A stretch of 64,000 bases of DNA. Source: Chloroflexota bacterium (GTDB taxonomy: Bacteria > Chloroflexota > UBA6077 > JACCZL01). The translations under genes and the position numbers were made by a program. The notes beneath the pieces are model-generated. The model ran no database searches. It had not been told where the DNA came from and saw nothing but the letters and a program-made list of their open reading frames with translations. Shown here piece by piece: positions 42,817 to 50,407 of this stretch (positions are counted from its first letter, which is position 1; each line of letters begins with the position of its first letter). The stretch spans positions 1-64,000 of the forward strand of contig JADZEM010000135.1 in the NCBI GenBank assembly GCA_020850535.1, read 5' to 3'.

Positions 42817-43770
42817 ATGGGACGGTACCTCCTTGCGCGCACGCTCGCTGCCGTGCCGACGCTCTTTCTCCTGACGTTCGTCTGCTTCCTGCTGACCACC
42901 GCCGCGCGCGGCGATCCGGCCGTCGAGGCGCTGCGCCAGGGCGGCCAGGAGCCGACGCCCGAGGCTGTCGCACGCTTCCGCGCCGAGCGCGGCCTGGACG
43001 ATCCGCTCCCCGTTCGCTACGTCCGCTGGCTCGGCGGGCTGGCGCAGGGCGATTTCGGCCGCTCGTTCCTCTCGGCGCGGACCGTCGGCGACATCATCGG
43101 CGAGAAGCTGATGCCGACCGTCTGGCTCGGGCTCTCGGCGTTCGCCGTGACCAGCGTGACGGGCATCACCCTGGGGGTGCTGTTCGGCCTGGCGCCGAAC
43201 TCCCTGTTTGACCGCGTCGGCCGGGTCATCACCCTGTGGCTGGCGGCCATCCCGTCCTTCTGGCTGGCGTTGCTGCTGGTGACGTTCATCTCGGAGAAGG
43301 GCCGGCTGCTGCCGGTGGCCGGGTACGGCGGCATCCAGTACATGATCCTGCCGGTCATCGCGCTCTCGTGCGGGCCTGCCGCCGGGCTGATGCGGATCAC
43401 CCGCAGCGCCGTCATCGAGGTCTGGCGGCAGGACTACGTCCGGACGGCCCGCGCCAAGGGGCTGGTGCAGCACCGGGTGGTGCTGCGGCACACCCTGCCG
43501 AACGCGATGCTTCCCGTCGTGACGTTGCTCGGGCTGCGCTTCGGGCAGTTGCTGGCGGGGGCCGTCGTCATCGAATCGATCTTCTCCTGGCCGGGCATGG
43601 GCACCGCCCTGATCCAGGCCATCTCCGGGCGCGACCTGCCGGTCATCGGCGCGTACGTGCTGATCGCCGGAGTGACGTTCGTGGTTGTGAACCTGCTCAC
43701 CGACCTGAGCTACGGCCTACTCGATCCGCGCGTGCGGCTCGGCGGCGGCGAAGGGCGAGGGGGACGCTAG
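42817..43770 (+). CDS. Peptide/nickel-type ABC transporter permease (DppB-like)
   Basis: A 317-residue inner-membrane permease. It begins GRYLLARTLAAVPTLFLLTF, typical of the DppB/OppB N-terminal span. GRSFLSARTV and the EAA loop YVRTARAKGLVQHRVVLRH followed by TLPNAMLPV are family signatures, and the end DPRVRL matches DppB. About six spans. Start ATG 42817; a TTG 9 bases upstream is possible. The stop overlaps the start of the DppC-type gene. No ATPase genes (DppD/DppF) follow. Confidence 0.92.
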   Translation: MGRYLLARTLAAVPTLFLLTFVCFLLTTAARGDPAVEALRQGGQEPTPEAVARFRAERGLDDPLPVRYVRWLGGLAQGDFGRSFLSARTVGDIIGEKLMPTVWLGLSAFAVTSVTGITLGVLFGLAPNSLFDRVGRVITLWLAAIPSFWLALLLVTFISEKGRLLPVAGYGGIQYMILPVIALSCGPAAGLMRITRSAVIEVWRQDYVRTARAKGLVQHRVVLRHTLPNAMLPVVTLLGLRFGQLLAGAVVIESIFSWPGMGTALIQAISGRDLPVIGAYVLIAGVTFVVVNLLTDLSYGLLDPRVRLGGGEGRGGR

Positions 43771-44657
43771 TGGCCGCCGAAGCGATTGCACTCCCAGTCG
43801 AGACTCGACGACCCAGGGCCACGCCGTCCTGGCTGAAGCTGCTCTCCAGCCGCCGCGCGCGCCCGGCCATCCTGCCGGGCATCATCCTGACGACCATCGT
43901 CGTGCTGGGCATGCTGGCGCCGTGGATCGCCCCGTACGATCCCGACATCATCGACATGCCCTCGGCCCTGGCCGATCCGAGCGCCGACTACTGGCTCGGC
44001 ACCGACCAGTTGGGGCGCGACCAGCTCAGCCGGCTGCTCTACGGCGGCCAGACCACGATGACCGTCTCGGCCATCAGCACCATCGGGATCATCGCGATCG
44101 GGCTGGCGGTCGGGCTGATCGCCGGCTACTTCGGCGGGCACGTCGATCTGGTGATCTCGTCCCTGCTGACGGTGCTGCTGGCGCTGCCAAGCCTGCTGCT
44201 GAGCCTGGCGATCCTCGGCATCCTCGGGCCCGGCGACGGCAGCCTGCTGATCGCCCTGATCGCGGCGGGCTGGGCCGGCCACGCCCGGATCTTCCGGGCC
44301 TCGGTGCTCTCGTTGCGGGAGCAGCTCTACGTCGAGTCCGCCATCAGCCTCGGGGCCACGCCGGCCCGCATCCTGGTGCGGCACCTGATCCCGAATCTGC
44401 TCCCGACGGTCATCGTGCTGGCGACGCTCGACTTCGGGGCGCTGTTGCTGACCGTCTCCAGCCTCAGCTTCCTGGGGCTGGGCGTCCAGCCGCCGACGGC
44501 TGACTGGGGCGTGATGTTGAACGACGCGCGCCCGTACTTCAGCCAGGTGCCGATGCTGATGATCGTGCCTGGGGTGTGCATCGCCCTGGTGGCGATGACG
44601 AGCAACCTGCTCGGCGACGCCCTGCGCGACCTCATCGACGCAGGTCACCGCGACTAA
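43770..44657 (+). CDS. Peptide/nickel-type ABC transporter permease (DppC-like)
   Basis: A 295-residue permease partner. GTDQLGRDQLSRLLYGGQTT is the DppC hallmark (GTDxxGRDxxSR), and the EAA loop is YVESAISLGATPARILVRH followed by LIPNLL. LSFLGLGVQPPTADWG and the ending LRDLIDAGHRD are typical. GTG start 43770 sits 1 base into the stop of the DppB gene, with GAGGGGG upstream, so translation is coupled. Confidence 0.92.
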   Translation: MAAEAIALPVETRRPRATPSWLKLLSSRRARPAILPGIILTTIVVLGMLAPWIAPYDPDIIDMPSALADPSADYWLGTDQLGRDQLSRLLYGGQTTMTVSAISTIGIIAIGLAVGLIAGYFGGHVDLVISSLLTVLLALPSLLLSLAILGILGPGDGSLLIALIAAGWAGHARIFRASVLSLREQLYVESAISLGATPARILVRHLIPNLLPTVIVLATLDFGALLLTVSSLSFLGLGVQPPTADWGVMLNDARPYFSQVPMLMIVPGVCIALVAMTSNLLGDALRDLIDAGHRD

Positions 44658-44665
44658 ACCTCGGA

Positions 44666-44695
44666 GGCGGCAGGCCGGGGGGAGGGCCTGCCGCC
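44666..44695 (+). terminator. Stable stem-loop between DppC-like gene and binding-protein gene
   Basis: Perfect 11-bp arms GGCGGCAGGCC / GGCCTGCCGCC with an 8-base purine loop, 8 bp after the DppC-like stop. No U-run follows. It could be a partial terminator or an mRNA-stabilising hairpin that sets the ratio between permeases and binding protein. Confidence 0.6.
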
Positions 44696-44772
44696 CCATG
44701 ACCCGCGCCCCGACCGTTCACGGCCTGCGATCCGTTGTCTCGGCCGTTCCGATCTCGTGGAGGATCTGCTCG

Positions 44773-46608
44773 ATGCGTAGCTCTGTCCCGTCCTGGCAAC
44801 CGTCACGGCGGCGCATGCAGGCGTCCTGGCGCTTGCTCTCCGCCCTGTTCGCCCTGCTGCTCGTGGCAGGCTGTGCCGGCCAGCCGGCCGCGCCGAAGCC
44901 GGCTGCCCAGTCGTCCGAGTCGAAGCCCGCGGCTGGCGCGGCGACCGCCGCGCCGGCCAAGCCGGGCGAAGCGGCAAAGCCCGCTGAAGCCGCGAAGCCC
45001 GCTGAAGCCACGAAGCCGGCCGCTGCTGGCAAGCCGGGCGCGGCCGGGATGCCCGCGCCGCCGGCCACGCCGGTCCCAGGGCAGGCCCGCCCCGCCAACG
45101 AGCAACTGGCCGACAAGCAGGAGATCACCGTTGGCGTCTCCCGCAACCTCGTCAACGGCGAGCACGACTGGCTGAACGTCCATGCCAGCCTGCAGATCTG
45201 GGAGCCGCTGATCCGCTACGACGAGGAGCTGAAGGTCCAGCCGGGCCTCGCCGAGAAGTGGACGCTCAGCCCGGACGGCCTGACCTGGACCTTCAACCTC
45301 CGCAAGGACGTGAAGTTCTCGGACGGCTCGCAGTTCACGGCGGATGACGCCGTGGCCGTCATCAACCGCTACAAGGGCGTCAGCGGCTGGCCCTCGGGCT
45401 TCCTGGGCGGCATCGACTTCAAGGAGATCTACGGCGAGCCGACGGCCATCGAGAAGATCGACGACTACACGTTCAAGATCGTGTACCCGTCGCCGCGCCC
45501 GCTGCTGCCGTACTCGATGTCCAACCACTACAGCGCGATGTACTCGCGCAACAGCTGGCTGGACAACCTGGACTTCAAGCCGAACCTGCCGATCGGCTCG
45601 GGCCGCTTCAAGCTGGTGGACTGGAAGCGCGACCAGTACATCATCCTCGAGCGCAACGAGGGGTACACCCGCCCGGACAAGGCGACGCTGACGAAGATCA
45701 CGCTCAAGTACTACTCGAACGCCAATGCGCGGCTGGCGGCGCTCAAGTCGGGCGAGATCGACGCACTGGTGGAGCTTGGCTCGGTGTTGCCGGTCCAGGC
45801 CCGTGAGCTCTCGGCGGACTCGAACTACACGGTGGCGCAGCACGCCTCATCCTGCACCACCTACCTGGGCTACAACGGCACCAAGGCCCCGTTCAACAAC
45901 GTCAAGCTGCGGCAGGCCGTCGATTCGGCCATCGACCGCGCGGCGTTCGTGCGGGATCTGAACTACGGCTACACCCTGCCCGGCAAGGGCGTCATGATCC
46001 AGCCGAACACGACGTGGTTCAACCCGGACCCGTCCGCGCACACCAAGTTCGACATGGCCCAGGCGACGGCCCTGGCGAAGGAAGCGCTCAACGGCGGCCG
46101 GGCGAAGGTGGTGCTGGCGTTCACGCCGCCCACGGAAGGCATCGGCAACTGGCCCTACCCGCAGATGGGGGCGTACTTCCAGCAGCTGTTCCGGCCGCTC
46201 GGCCTGGATGTCGAGCTGAAGCAGCAGGAGACGGCGGCCCTGAACGAGACGCGCAAGAACGGCGAGTTCGACCTGGTCATCGCCAACAACTGCTGGGCCA
46301 GCGGCGATCCGAACTACATCCTGCGTCGGCTGACCCACTCGAAGTCAGCGCTGCAGGCCCCGGGCGTCCAGAACGGCGGGTACAGCAACCCCGAGGTCGA
46401 CAAGATGCTGGATCAGGCGATGGTGGAGATCGACCCGGCGAAGCAGAAGGAGCTGTACTTCAAGATCCAGCAGATCGGACAGCAGGAGGTGGCGCTCTCG
46501 ACGCTGTACGATCAGGTGACGATCACGGCGGCGAAGGCGAACATCAAGGGACTGAGCCAGCGGATCGCCTACGCGCCGACGTTCGACACGATGTACGTGG
46601 TGAAGTAG
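44773..46608 (+). CDS. ABC solute-binding lipoprotein, family 5 (peptide type)
   Basis: A 611-residue binding protein. The ATG at 44773 is preceded by GGAGG at 8-9 bases. The signal ends in lipobox LLVAGC, followed by an Ala/Lys/Pro linker with AKPAEA repeats (about 40-100). The SBP_bac_5 domain shows EPLIRYDEELKVQPGLAEKW, FNLRKDVKFSDGSQFTADDA, LRQAVDSAIDRAAFV and PEVDKMLDQAMVEIDPAKQK. It captures di/oligopeptides or other ligands for the two permeases upstream. Order permease-permease-binding protein is unusual, since the binding protein normally comes first. Confidence 0.93.
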   Translation: MRSSVPSWQPSRRRMQASWRLLSALFALLLVAGCAGQPAAPKPAAQSSESKPAAGAATAAPAKPGEAAKPAEAAKPAEATKPAAAGKPGAAGMPAPPATPVPGQARPANEQLADKQEITVGVSRNLVNGEHDWLNVHASLQIWEPLIRYDEELKVQPGLAEKWTLSPDGLTWTFNLRKDVKFSDGSQFTADDAVAVINRYKGVSGWPSGFLGGIDFKEIYGEPTAIEKIDDYTFKIVYPSPRPLLPYSMSNHYSAMYSRNSWLDNLDFKPNLPIGSGRFKLVDWKRDQYIILERNEGYTRPDKATLTKITLKYYSNANARLAALKSGEIDALVELGSVLPVQARELSADSNYTVAQHASSCTTYLGYNGTKAPFNNVKLRQAVDSAIDRAAFVRDLNYGYTLPGKGVMIQPNTTWFNPDPSAHTKFDMAQATALAKEALNGGRAKVVLAFTPPTEGIGNWPYPQMGAYFQQLFRPLGLDVELKQQETAALNETRKNGEFDLVIANNCWASGDPNYILRRLTHSKSALQAPGVQNGGYSNPEVDKMLDQAMVEIDPAKQKELYFKIQQIGQQEVALSTLYDQVTITAAKANIKGLSQRIAYAPTFDTMYVVK

Positions 46609-46720
46609 GGACGGACGGCCCTCACCCCCAACCCAGTCGAGCCACCGGGCCTGTGCGCGGGGGAGGGAGCGAATAATCGGCCTGGGGGCGGAGGGCACGC
46701 CCTGGGTTCAACGTGCTGAT

Positions 46721-46874
46721 GTCATCGTGAGTGAAGCGAGCTTGCGAGCGGAACGAAGGACCTCACCCGCTGACCGTCAACGTGCCATCGCCTGCTGACC
46801 ATCAGCGCTACCTCACCCGCTGACGCGAATGTTGACGGTCAGCGGGTGAGGCCCTTCGCTGCGCTCAGGATGAC
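46721..46874. repeat. Family A palindrome (CTCACCCGCTGAC core)
   Basis: It starts GTCATCGTGAGTGAAGCGAG and ends CGCTGCGCTCAGGATGAC. The core repeats CCTCACCCGCTGAC twice and has the inverted GGTCAGCGGGTGAGG. The preceding 46618-46665 stretch resembles a degraded family B copy (CCCTCACCCCCAA ... GTGCGCGGGGGAGGG). Confidence 0.75.
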
Positions 46875-46907
46875 ATGAGATGTTGCATGCTCTGCACGCG
46901 ACGACGG

Positions 46908-47462
46908 TCAGGCAGCCTGGTCGCGGGCCAGCTCATCGGCCAGTTGATCGAACGTGCCGCCGTACCCCTGCTGCATGCTCTCGAGGAGGTCCACGAAGGC
47001 GGCGCGCTCCTCGGCGGTGGCGTTGATCGGCGTCACCTGGAGCCTGAGCACGGTCCGCTGGCCCTGCGCTTCGAGCGTGATCGTGTTGAGGATCTCCAGG
47101 GGCACGGTCTGGCTGAACGGGGCGCGCACGAGGTTGCCATCCGGGTCCGAGAACGTGTTGACCCAGACGATGCGCTCCGGCTCGACGATCTCGCGGTAGA
47201 GGAACTGGCCCCACATCTCGTGACCCTCAGAGTGGACCATGCGGTAGTGAAAGACGCCGCCCGGCCGGCAGTCGAGCCGCTTGACCTGGACCTCGAACCC
47301 GGCCGGCCCCCACCACCGGGCCAGCCGCTCGGCCTCGGCGAAGGCGCGGAAGACGAGTTCGCGCGGGGCGTCGTAGGTCCGCGTCATCGAGAGGGCCGGC
47401 GACTCGGGGCTCGGGTTGGCCGAGAACGTGGCGTCACTCGGGGTCGACGGGGGGTTGGGCAT
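46908..47462 (-). CDS. SRPBCC/AHSA1-family protein
   Basis: A 184-residue protein of the Bet v1-like / START (AHSA1) fold. Signature strands are SMTRTYDAPRELVFRAFAEA, LARWWGPAGFEVQVKRLDCR, RMVHSEGHEMWGQFLYREIV and a final helix LLESMQQGYGGTFDQLADEL. The family members bind hydrophobic ligands or are regulated partners of ArsR proteins. The ATG at 47462 (AGGAG upstream) overlaps the end of the ArsR gene by 29 bp, so both are cotranscribed and coupled, the usual arrangement for this pair. Ligand unknown. Confidence 0.9.
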   Translation of the reverse strand: MPNPPSTPSDATFSANPSPESPALSMTRTYDAPRELVFRAFAEAERLARWWGPAGFEVQVKRLDCRPGGVFHYRMVHSEGHEMWGQFLYREIVEPERIVWVNTFSDPDGNLVRAPFSQTVPLEILNTITLEAQGQRTVLRLQVTPINATAEERAAFVDLLESMQQGYGGTFDQLADELARDQAA

Positions 47463-47811
47463 CGGGCTGCTCCTGCTGCTGAATCGCCGTGAGGTAGGTG
47501 TCCAGGCGGTCGAGCCGCTCATCCCAGAGGTCGCGGTAGGCGTCGAGCCAGCTCGCGACCTCGCGGAAAGGGGCCGGCTGCAAGCGGCAGGGCCGCCACT
47601 GGGCCGCGCGCCCGCGCACGATCAGGCCGGCCCGCTCCAGCACGGACAGGTGCTTGGAGACGGCCGGCAGACTCATGGCGAACGGGGCCGCCAGCTCGGT
47701 GACGGTGACCTGGCCATCGGCCAGACGCGCGAGGATGGCCCGGCGCGTCGGATCGGCCAGGGCCGCGAAGACGAGGCTGAGACGGTCGGCCGGCGCCGCT
47801 GACTTAACCAT
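47434..47811 (-). CDS. ArsR-family transcriptional regulator
   Basis: A 125-residue winged-helix regulator. LSLVFAALADPTRRAILARL, VTELAAPFAMSLPAVSKHLS (helix-turn-helix) and VLERAGLIVRGRAAQWRPCRL (wing) are canonical. No metal-binding Cys box (ELCVCDL) is present, so it belongs to the non-metal subgroup that accompanies AHSA1 proteins. The ATG at 47811 is embedded in a 14-bp palindrome, and a good promoter lies just upstream, suggesting autorepression. A longer frame to 47922 runs through the promoter and is rejected. Confidence 0.92.
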   Translation of the reverse strand: MVKSAAPADRLSLVFAALADPTRRAILARLADGQVTVTELAAPFAMSLPAVSKHLSVLERAGLIVRGRAAQWRPCRLQPAPFREVASWLDAYRDLWDERLDRLDTYLTAIQQQEQPDAQPPVDPE

Positions 47812-47862
47812 CTGGTTACTTACCTCATTGGTAAAATACAACGGGCGGCCGGCCTTTGTCAA
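47805..47862 (-). promoter_or_regulatory. Promoter and two palindromic operator candidates of the ArsR gene
   Basis: On the minus strand TTGACA (47862-47857) and TATTTT (47838-47833) are 18 bp apart. Downstream are two adjacent dyads: TTACC-TCATT-GGTAA (47820-47834), overlapping the -10, and TAACCA-TC-TGGTTA (47805-47818), covering the start codon. Both share the half-site TTACC/GGTAA-TAACC core, as expected of a dimeric ArsR repressor site. Confidence 0.65.
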
Positions 47863-48004
47863 CAGGGTGCTGGCGGGACGGTTGGAGCCTGCACGCCGAC
47901 GGGCTGCCGTGAGAGATGGCATCTCGCCCGCCCGAGATTCCGCACGCAGTTCAGCGCGGGCGGTTTCAGGCAGAACGGCCCATGCAGGGCATCAGGCGCA
48001 ATTG

Positions 48005-48338
48005 TCCATGTCATCCCGCGCAAAGCATGCAACGTCCCATGTCATCCCGCGCAAAGCATGCAGCGTCCCATGTCATCCTGAGCGCAGCGAGCTTGCGAGC
48101 ACAGCGAAGGATCTCACCCACTTGTGCGACGGTTGAAGGTCAGCAAGACTAGTGGCTCGGCAGGCGTGAAGCGCAGGGTCGTTCGGTGCCCATCGTCATC
48201 CCGACCGCGGCGAGGAACGACCTCCCGTCCGTCATCCCGACCGCGGCGAGGAACGAGCGGAGCGAAGGGATCTTCTCCTTCTGTAACGTGAGGAAGATCC
48301 CTCGACTTCGTTCGCACGCTCACGTCGCTCGGGATGAC
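48005..48338. repeat. Cluster of family A repeats, with nested 31-bp tandem duplication
   Basis: Two near-identical units TCCCATGTCATCCCGCGCAA-AGCATGCA(A/G)CG (48005-48065) precede a standard GTCATCCTGAGCGCAGCGAG copy, then two GTCATCCCGACCGCGGCGAG ends and a final CGTCGCTCGGGATGAC. Inner stem GGGATCTTC / GAAGATCCC. It occupies most of the gap between the ArsR and MBL genes; no gene is seen there. Confidence 0.75.
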
Positions 48339-48411
48339 AGCGGAAGCGTCGAGTGACCCGACCCGGTCGTTCACGACTGACAGGCCATTCGCTCAGCATC
48401 TGCCAGCGAGG

Positions 48412-49239
48412 CTAGCTCAACGGCTGCCAGCGGCGCTTCCCCTCGACCCGCACGATGCCGCCAAATCCCGGCGCCGGGTAGTGGCCGGCCGCGATGGTCA
48501 GCCCCTCCTGCTCGACGCGCTCGAAGATGCTGGCACGGGTCCGTGCGGACTGCGCTGGATCGGTGTCGTAGCGGGGCGACCACTCCGGATGCACCAGTTG
48601 CGCCAGCGTGTGCGAGGCGTCGCCCATGACCAGTACCTTCTCGTCGCCCGACGCGATCAGCACGGACTGGTGGCCCGGCGTGTGGCCGGGCGTCAAGATG
48701 GTCGAGATGCCGGCGCTGATGGTCTGGCCGCCGTCAAGCAGATCGAGCAGGCCGGCCTCCTCGATGGGGTCGGCGCAGAGGGCGATGACGGCCCGCTCGC
48801 GCTTGATCTCGGGCTGCTGGAAGTAGTCCCAGTCCTGGCGCTGCACCACGTAGCGGGCGTTCTTGAAGGTCGGGACGGGCCTGCCGTCAAGGTCGATGGT
48901 GTTGCCGCCGAGGTGGTCGCCGTGCAGATGGGTGATGATGACCCGGCCGATCTCGTCGGGGCGGACGTTGGCGCGCTCAAGCTCGGGGAAGAGGCCGCCG
49001 CCAGGGCTGTCAGGGCGGTTGCCGTAGCCCGTATCGACGAGGGTCCAGAGGTCGCCCTCGCGGATCAGGTACGAGCCGTAGTTGATCGGGATGTTGCCGT
49101 CGGCATCGAGGTACTCGCCGAGAGACGCCCACGCGGAGGCGGGAACGTCTGGCAGCATATCGGCAGGGGCTGTCGCGCCGGTCCCGTCCGAGAGCGCAAT
49201 GATGGAGATGGCGCCAACCTTGAGCGTCGGCTGTGACAT
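48412..49239 (-). CDS. MBL-fold metallo-hydrolase
   Basis: A 275-residue metallo-beta-lactamase-fold enzyme. The zinc-binding motif HLHGDHLGG (HxHxDH) is intact, with TPGHTPGHQS (third His), VMGDASHT (bridging Asp) and a final GHYPAPGFG (last His). Such proteins include N-acyl-homoserine lactonase-like and other hydrolases; the pattern TPGHTPGH and length fit that broad group but substrate is not predictable. The ATG at 49239 has GGAGGA with 7-base spacing. No signal peptide, so cytosolic. Confidence 0.9.
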   Translation of the reverse strand: MSQPTLKVGAISIIALSDGTGATAPADMLPDVPASAWASLGEYLDADGNIPINYGSYLIREGDLWTLVDTGYGNRPDSPGGGLFPELERANVRPDEIGRVIITHLHGDHLGGNTIDLDGRPVPTFKNARYVVQRQDWDYFQQPEIKRERAVIALCADPIEEAGLLDLLDGGQTISAGISTILTPGHTPGHQSVLIASGDEKVLVMGDASHTLAQLVHPEWSPRYDTDPAQSARTRASIFERVEQEGLTIAAGHYPAPGFGGIVRVEGKRRWQPLS

Positions 49240-49322
49240 CGTGCATTCCTCCAGGTCAGATGCGCCGACAGGGTAGGCTGCTGGCGCCGCCGGCCGCCAT
49301 GCGTTAGTGGATCAGTGCATGA

Positions 49323-49463
49323 CGCCCTGACCGCGCCGAGCTCTTCTCGTTCCTGGCCCAGACGCCGCCCGAGGCCCTCTTCGACGTGATGCTGGAAGCC
49401 AGGGCCGAGGAGCGGGCGTTGTTCGCCATCCGCACGGCGCTGGACGTGACCATCGCCGGGTGA
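49323..49463 (+). pseudogene. Short C-terminal gene fragment without start
   Basis: 47 codons between an upstream stop and TGA at 49463 read DRAELFSFLAQTPPEALFDV then MLEARAEERALFAIRTALDV, a well-formed amphipathic helical tail. No start codon precedes it in frame. It is probably a relic; family unknown. Confidence 0.3.
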
Positions 49464-49539
49464 CCAGCGTGCGGCGACAGCCAGAAAGCTTCGTGGGCAT
49501 TGCGCCCTCCGCGTCACGAAGCGACAGCATGATGGTAGA

Positions 49540-49557
49540 CGGGGGTTTCAACCCCCG
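49540..49557. terminator. CGGGGG-TTTCAA-CCCCCG hairpin
   Basis: Perfect 6-bp GC stem with 6-base loop, 8 bp beyond the stop of the minus-strand gene ending at 49565. Likely stops its transcription, although no U-run is present. Confidence 0.5.
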
Positions 49558-49564
49558 ACATTGC

Positions 49565-50386
49565 TCAGCGCGCGAACGCCTCGATCCGGTCCCGGTTGAA
49601 GTCCGGCGACACATGCTCCTCGTAGATGCAGGCCTGGAGCCAGTCCGTCACTGCCTCACCTGCGGGCGCGGTCGCGAGCAGCGCGGCAAGCCCGAGGCTG
49701 GCCGCCCCGAGGTACTCGCGGTACGTCCGCGCCACATCGGGATCGGCGTCGAGCCACCCGACGACCTCGTCGGCTGGGCGCCGCGCGCGAGGATCGGTCA
49801 GCAGCGCCGCGAGTCCACGCTCTGCCGCTTCGACTCCCGCCCACAGGCTCCGCCCGCCGAGCCGGCCCAGAAACGCTCGTGCCACCAGGCTGTGGGCGTC
49901 CAGCCAGAGCCGCGCGCGGTCCGGCCCGAGCCAGAGCGTCGCCGCGACCAGCATCAGGGCATGGTGCCGGACCATGCTGTACGTTCCGTCGGGCGGGTTC
50001 GGCACGTACAACTGGAGCACGTCGTTCGCGATGCCGACCCACTGGCGCTCGCCGCTTCTGACAAGCTGCCACAGGCCATCCGTCGCGCGGCCGGGATCGC
50101 CCGCCGAGGCGCACCAGCCGGCCAGCATCGCGCCCCAGTCCGCGACGAACTCGATGGTGACCCGGCCATCCGTGCCACGTAGCGGCCAGGCTGGGATCAG
50201 GCTGCCGCCGCGCGCCGTGGCCGGCGCCGCCAGCCGAGCCGTGACCTGGACGCCGCCGGCCGTCTCCGGCCCCGGTCGGAGCAGCGCCTCGGTGTGCGGT
50301 CGGGCCGCCCGCACGATCTCTTGCGCCCGCGTCTCGTCGAGCCGAGCGGCAGCCCCGAGCAGGTCGTAGAACTCGCGCACGCTCAT
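49565..50386 (-). CDS. Conserved-looking protein of unknown function
   Basis: A 273-residue soluble protein with no family I recognise. It is rich in helical segments with Trp (WGAMLAGWCAS, DGLWQLVRSGERQWVG, VGWLDADPDVARTYREYLG). A mid-region DVLQLYVPNPPDGTYSMVRH may be a loop or active region. No membrane span or signal. The start ATG 50386 has GGGGTGACACG upstream. It lies 21 bp from the stop of the amidohydrolase gene on the same strand, so the two probably form one transcript. Function unknown. Confidence 0.7.
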   Translation of the reverse strand: MSVREFYDLLGAAARLDETRAQEIVRAARPHTEALLRPGPETAGGVQVTARLAAPATARGGSLIPAWPLRGTDGRVTIEFVADWGAMLAGWCASAGDPGRATDGLWQLVRSGERQWVGIANDVLQLYVPNPPDGTYSMVRHHALMLVAATLWLGPDRARLWLDAHSLVARAFLGRLGGRSLWAGVEAAERGLAALLTDPRARRPADEVVGWLDADPDVARTYREYLGAASLGLAALLATAPAGEAVTDWLQACIYEEHVSPDFNRDRIEAFAR

Positions 50387-50407
50387 CGTGTCACCCCGGA
50401 TACTCCC

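Noticed and set aside
47812-47922. N-terminal extension of the ArsR regulator
   Set aside because: It would translate through the TTGACA/TATTTT promoter and operator dyads; the canonical fold starts at 47811.
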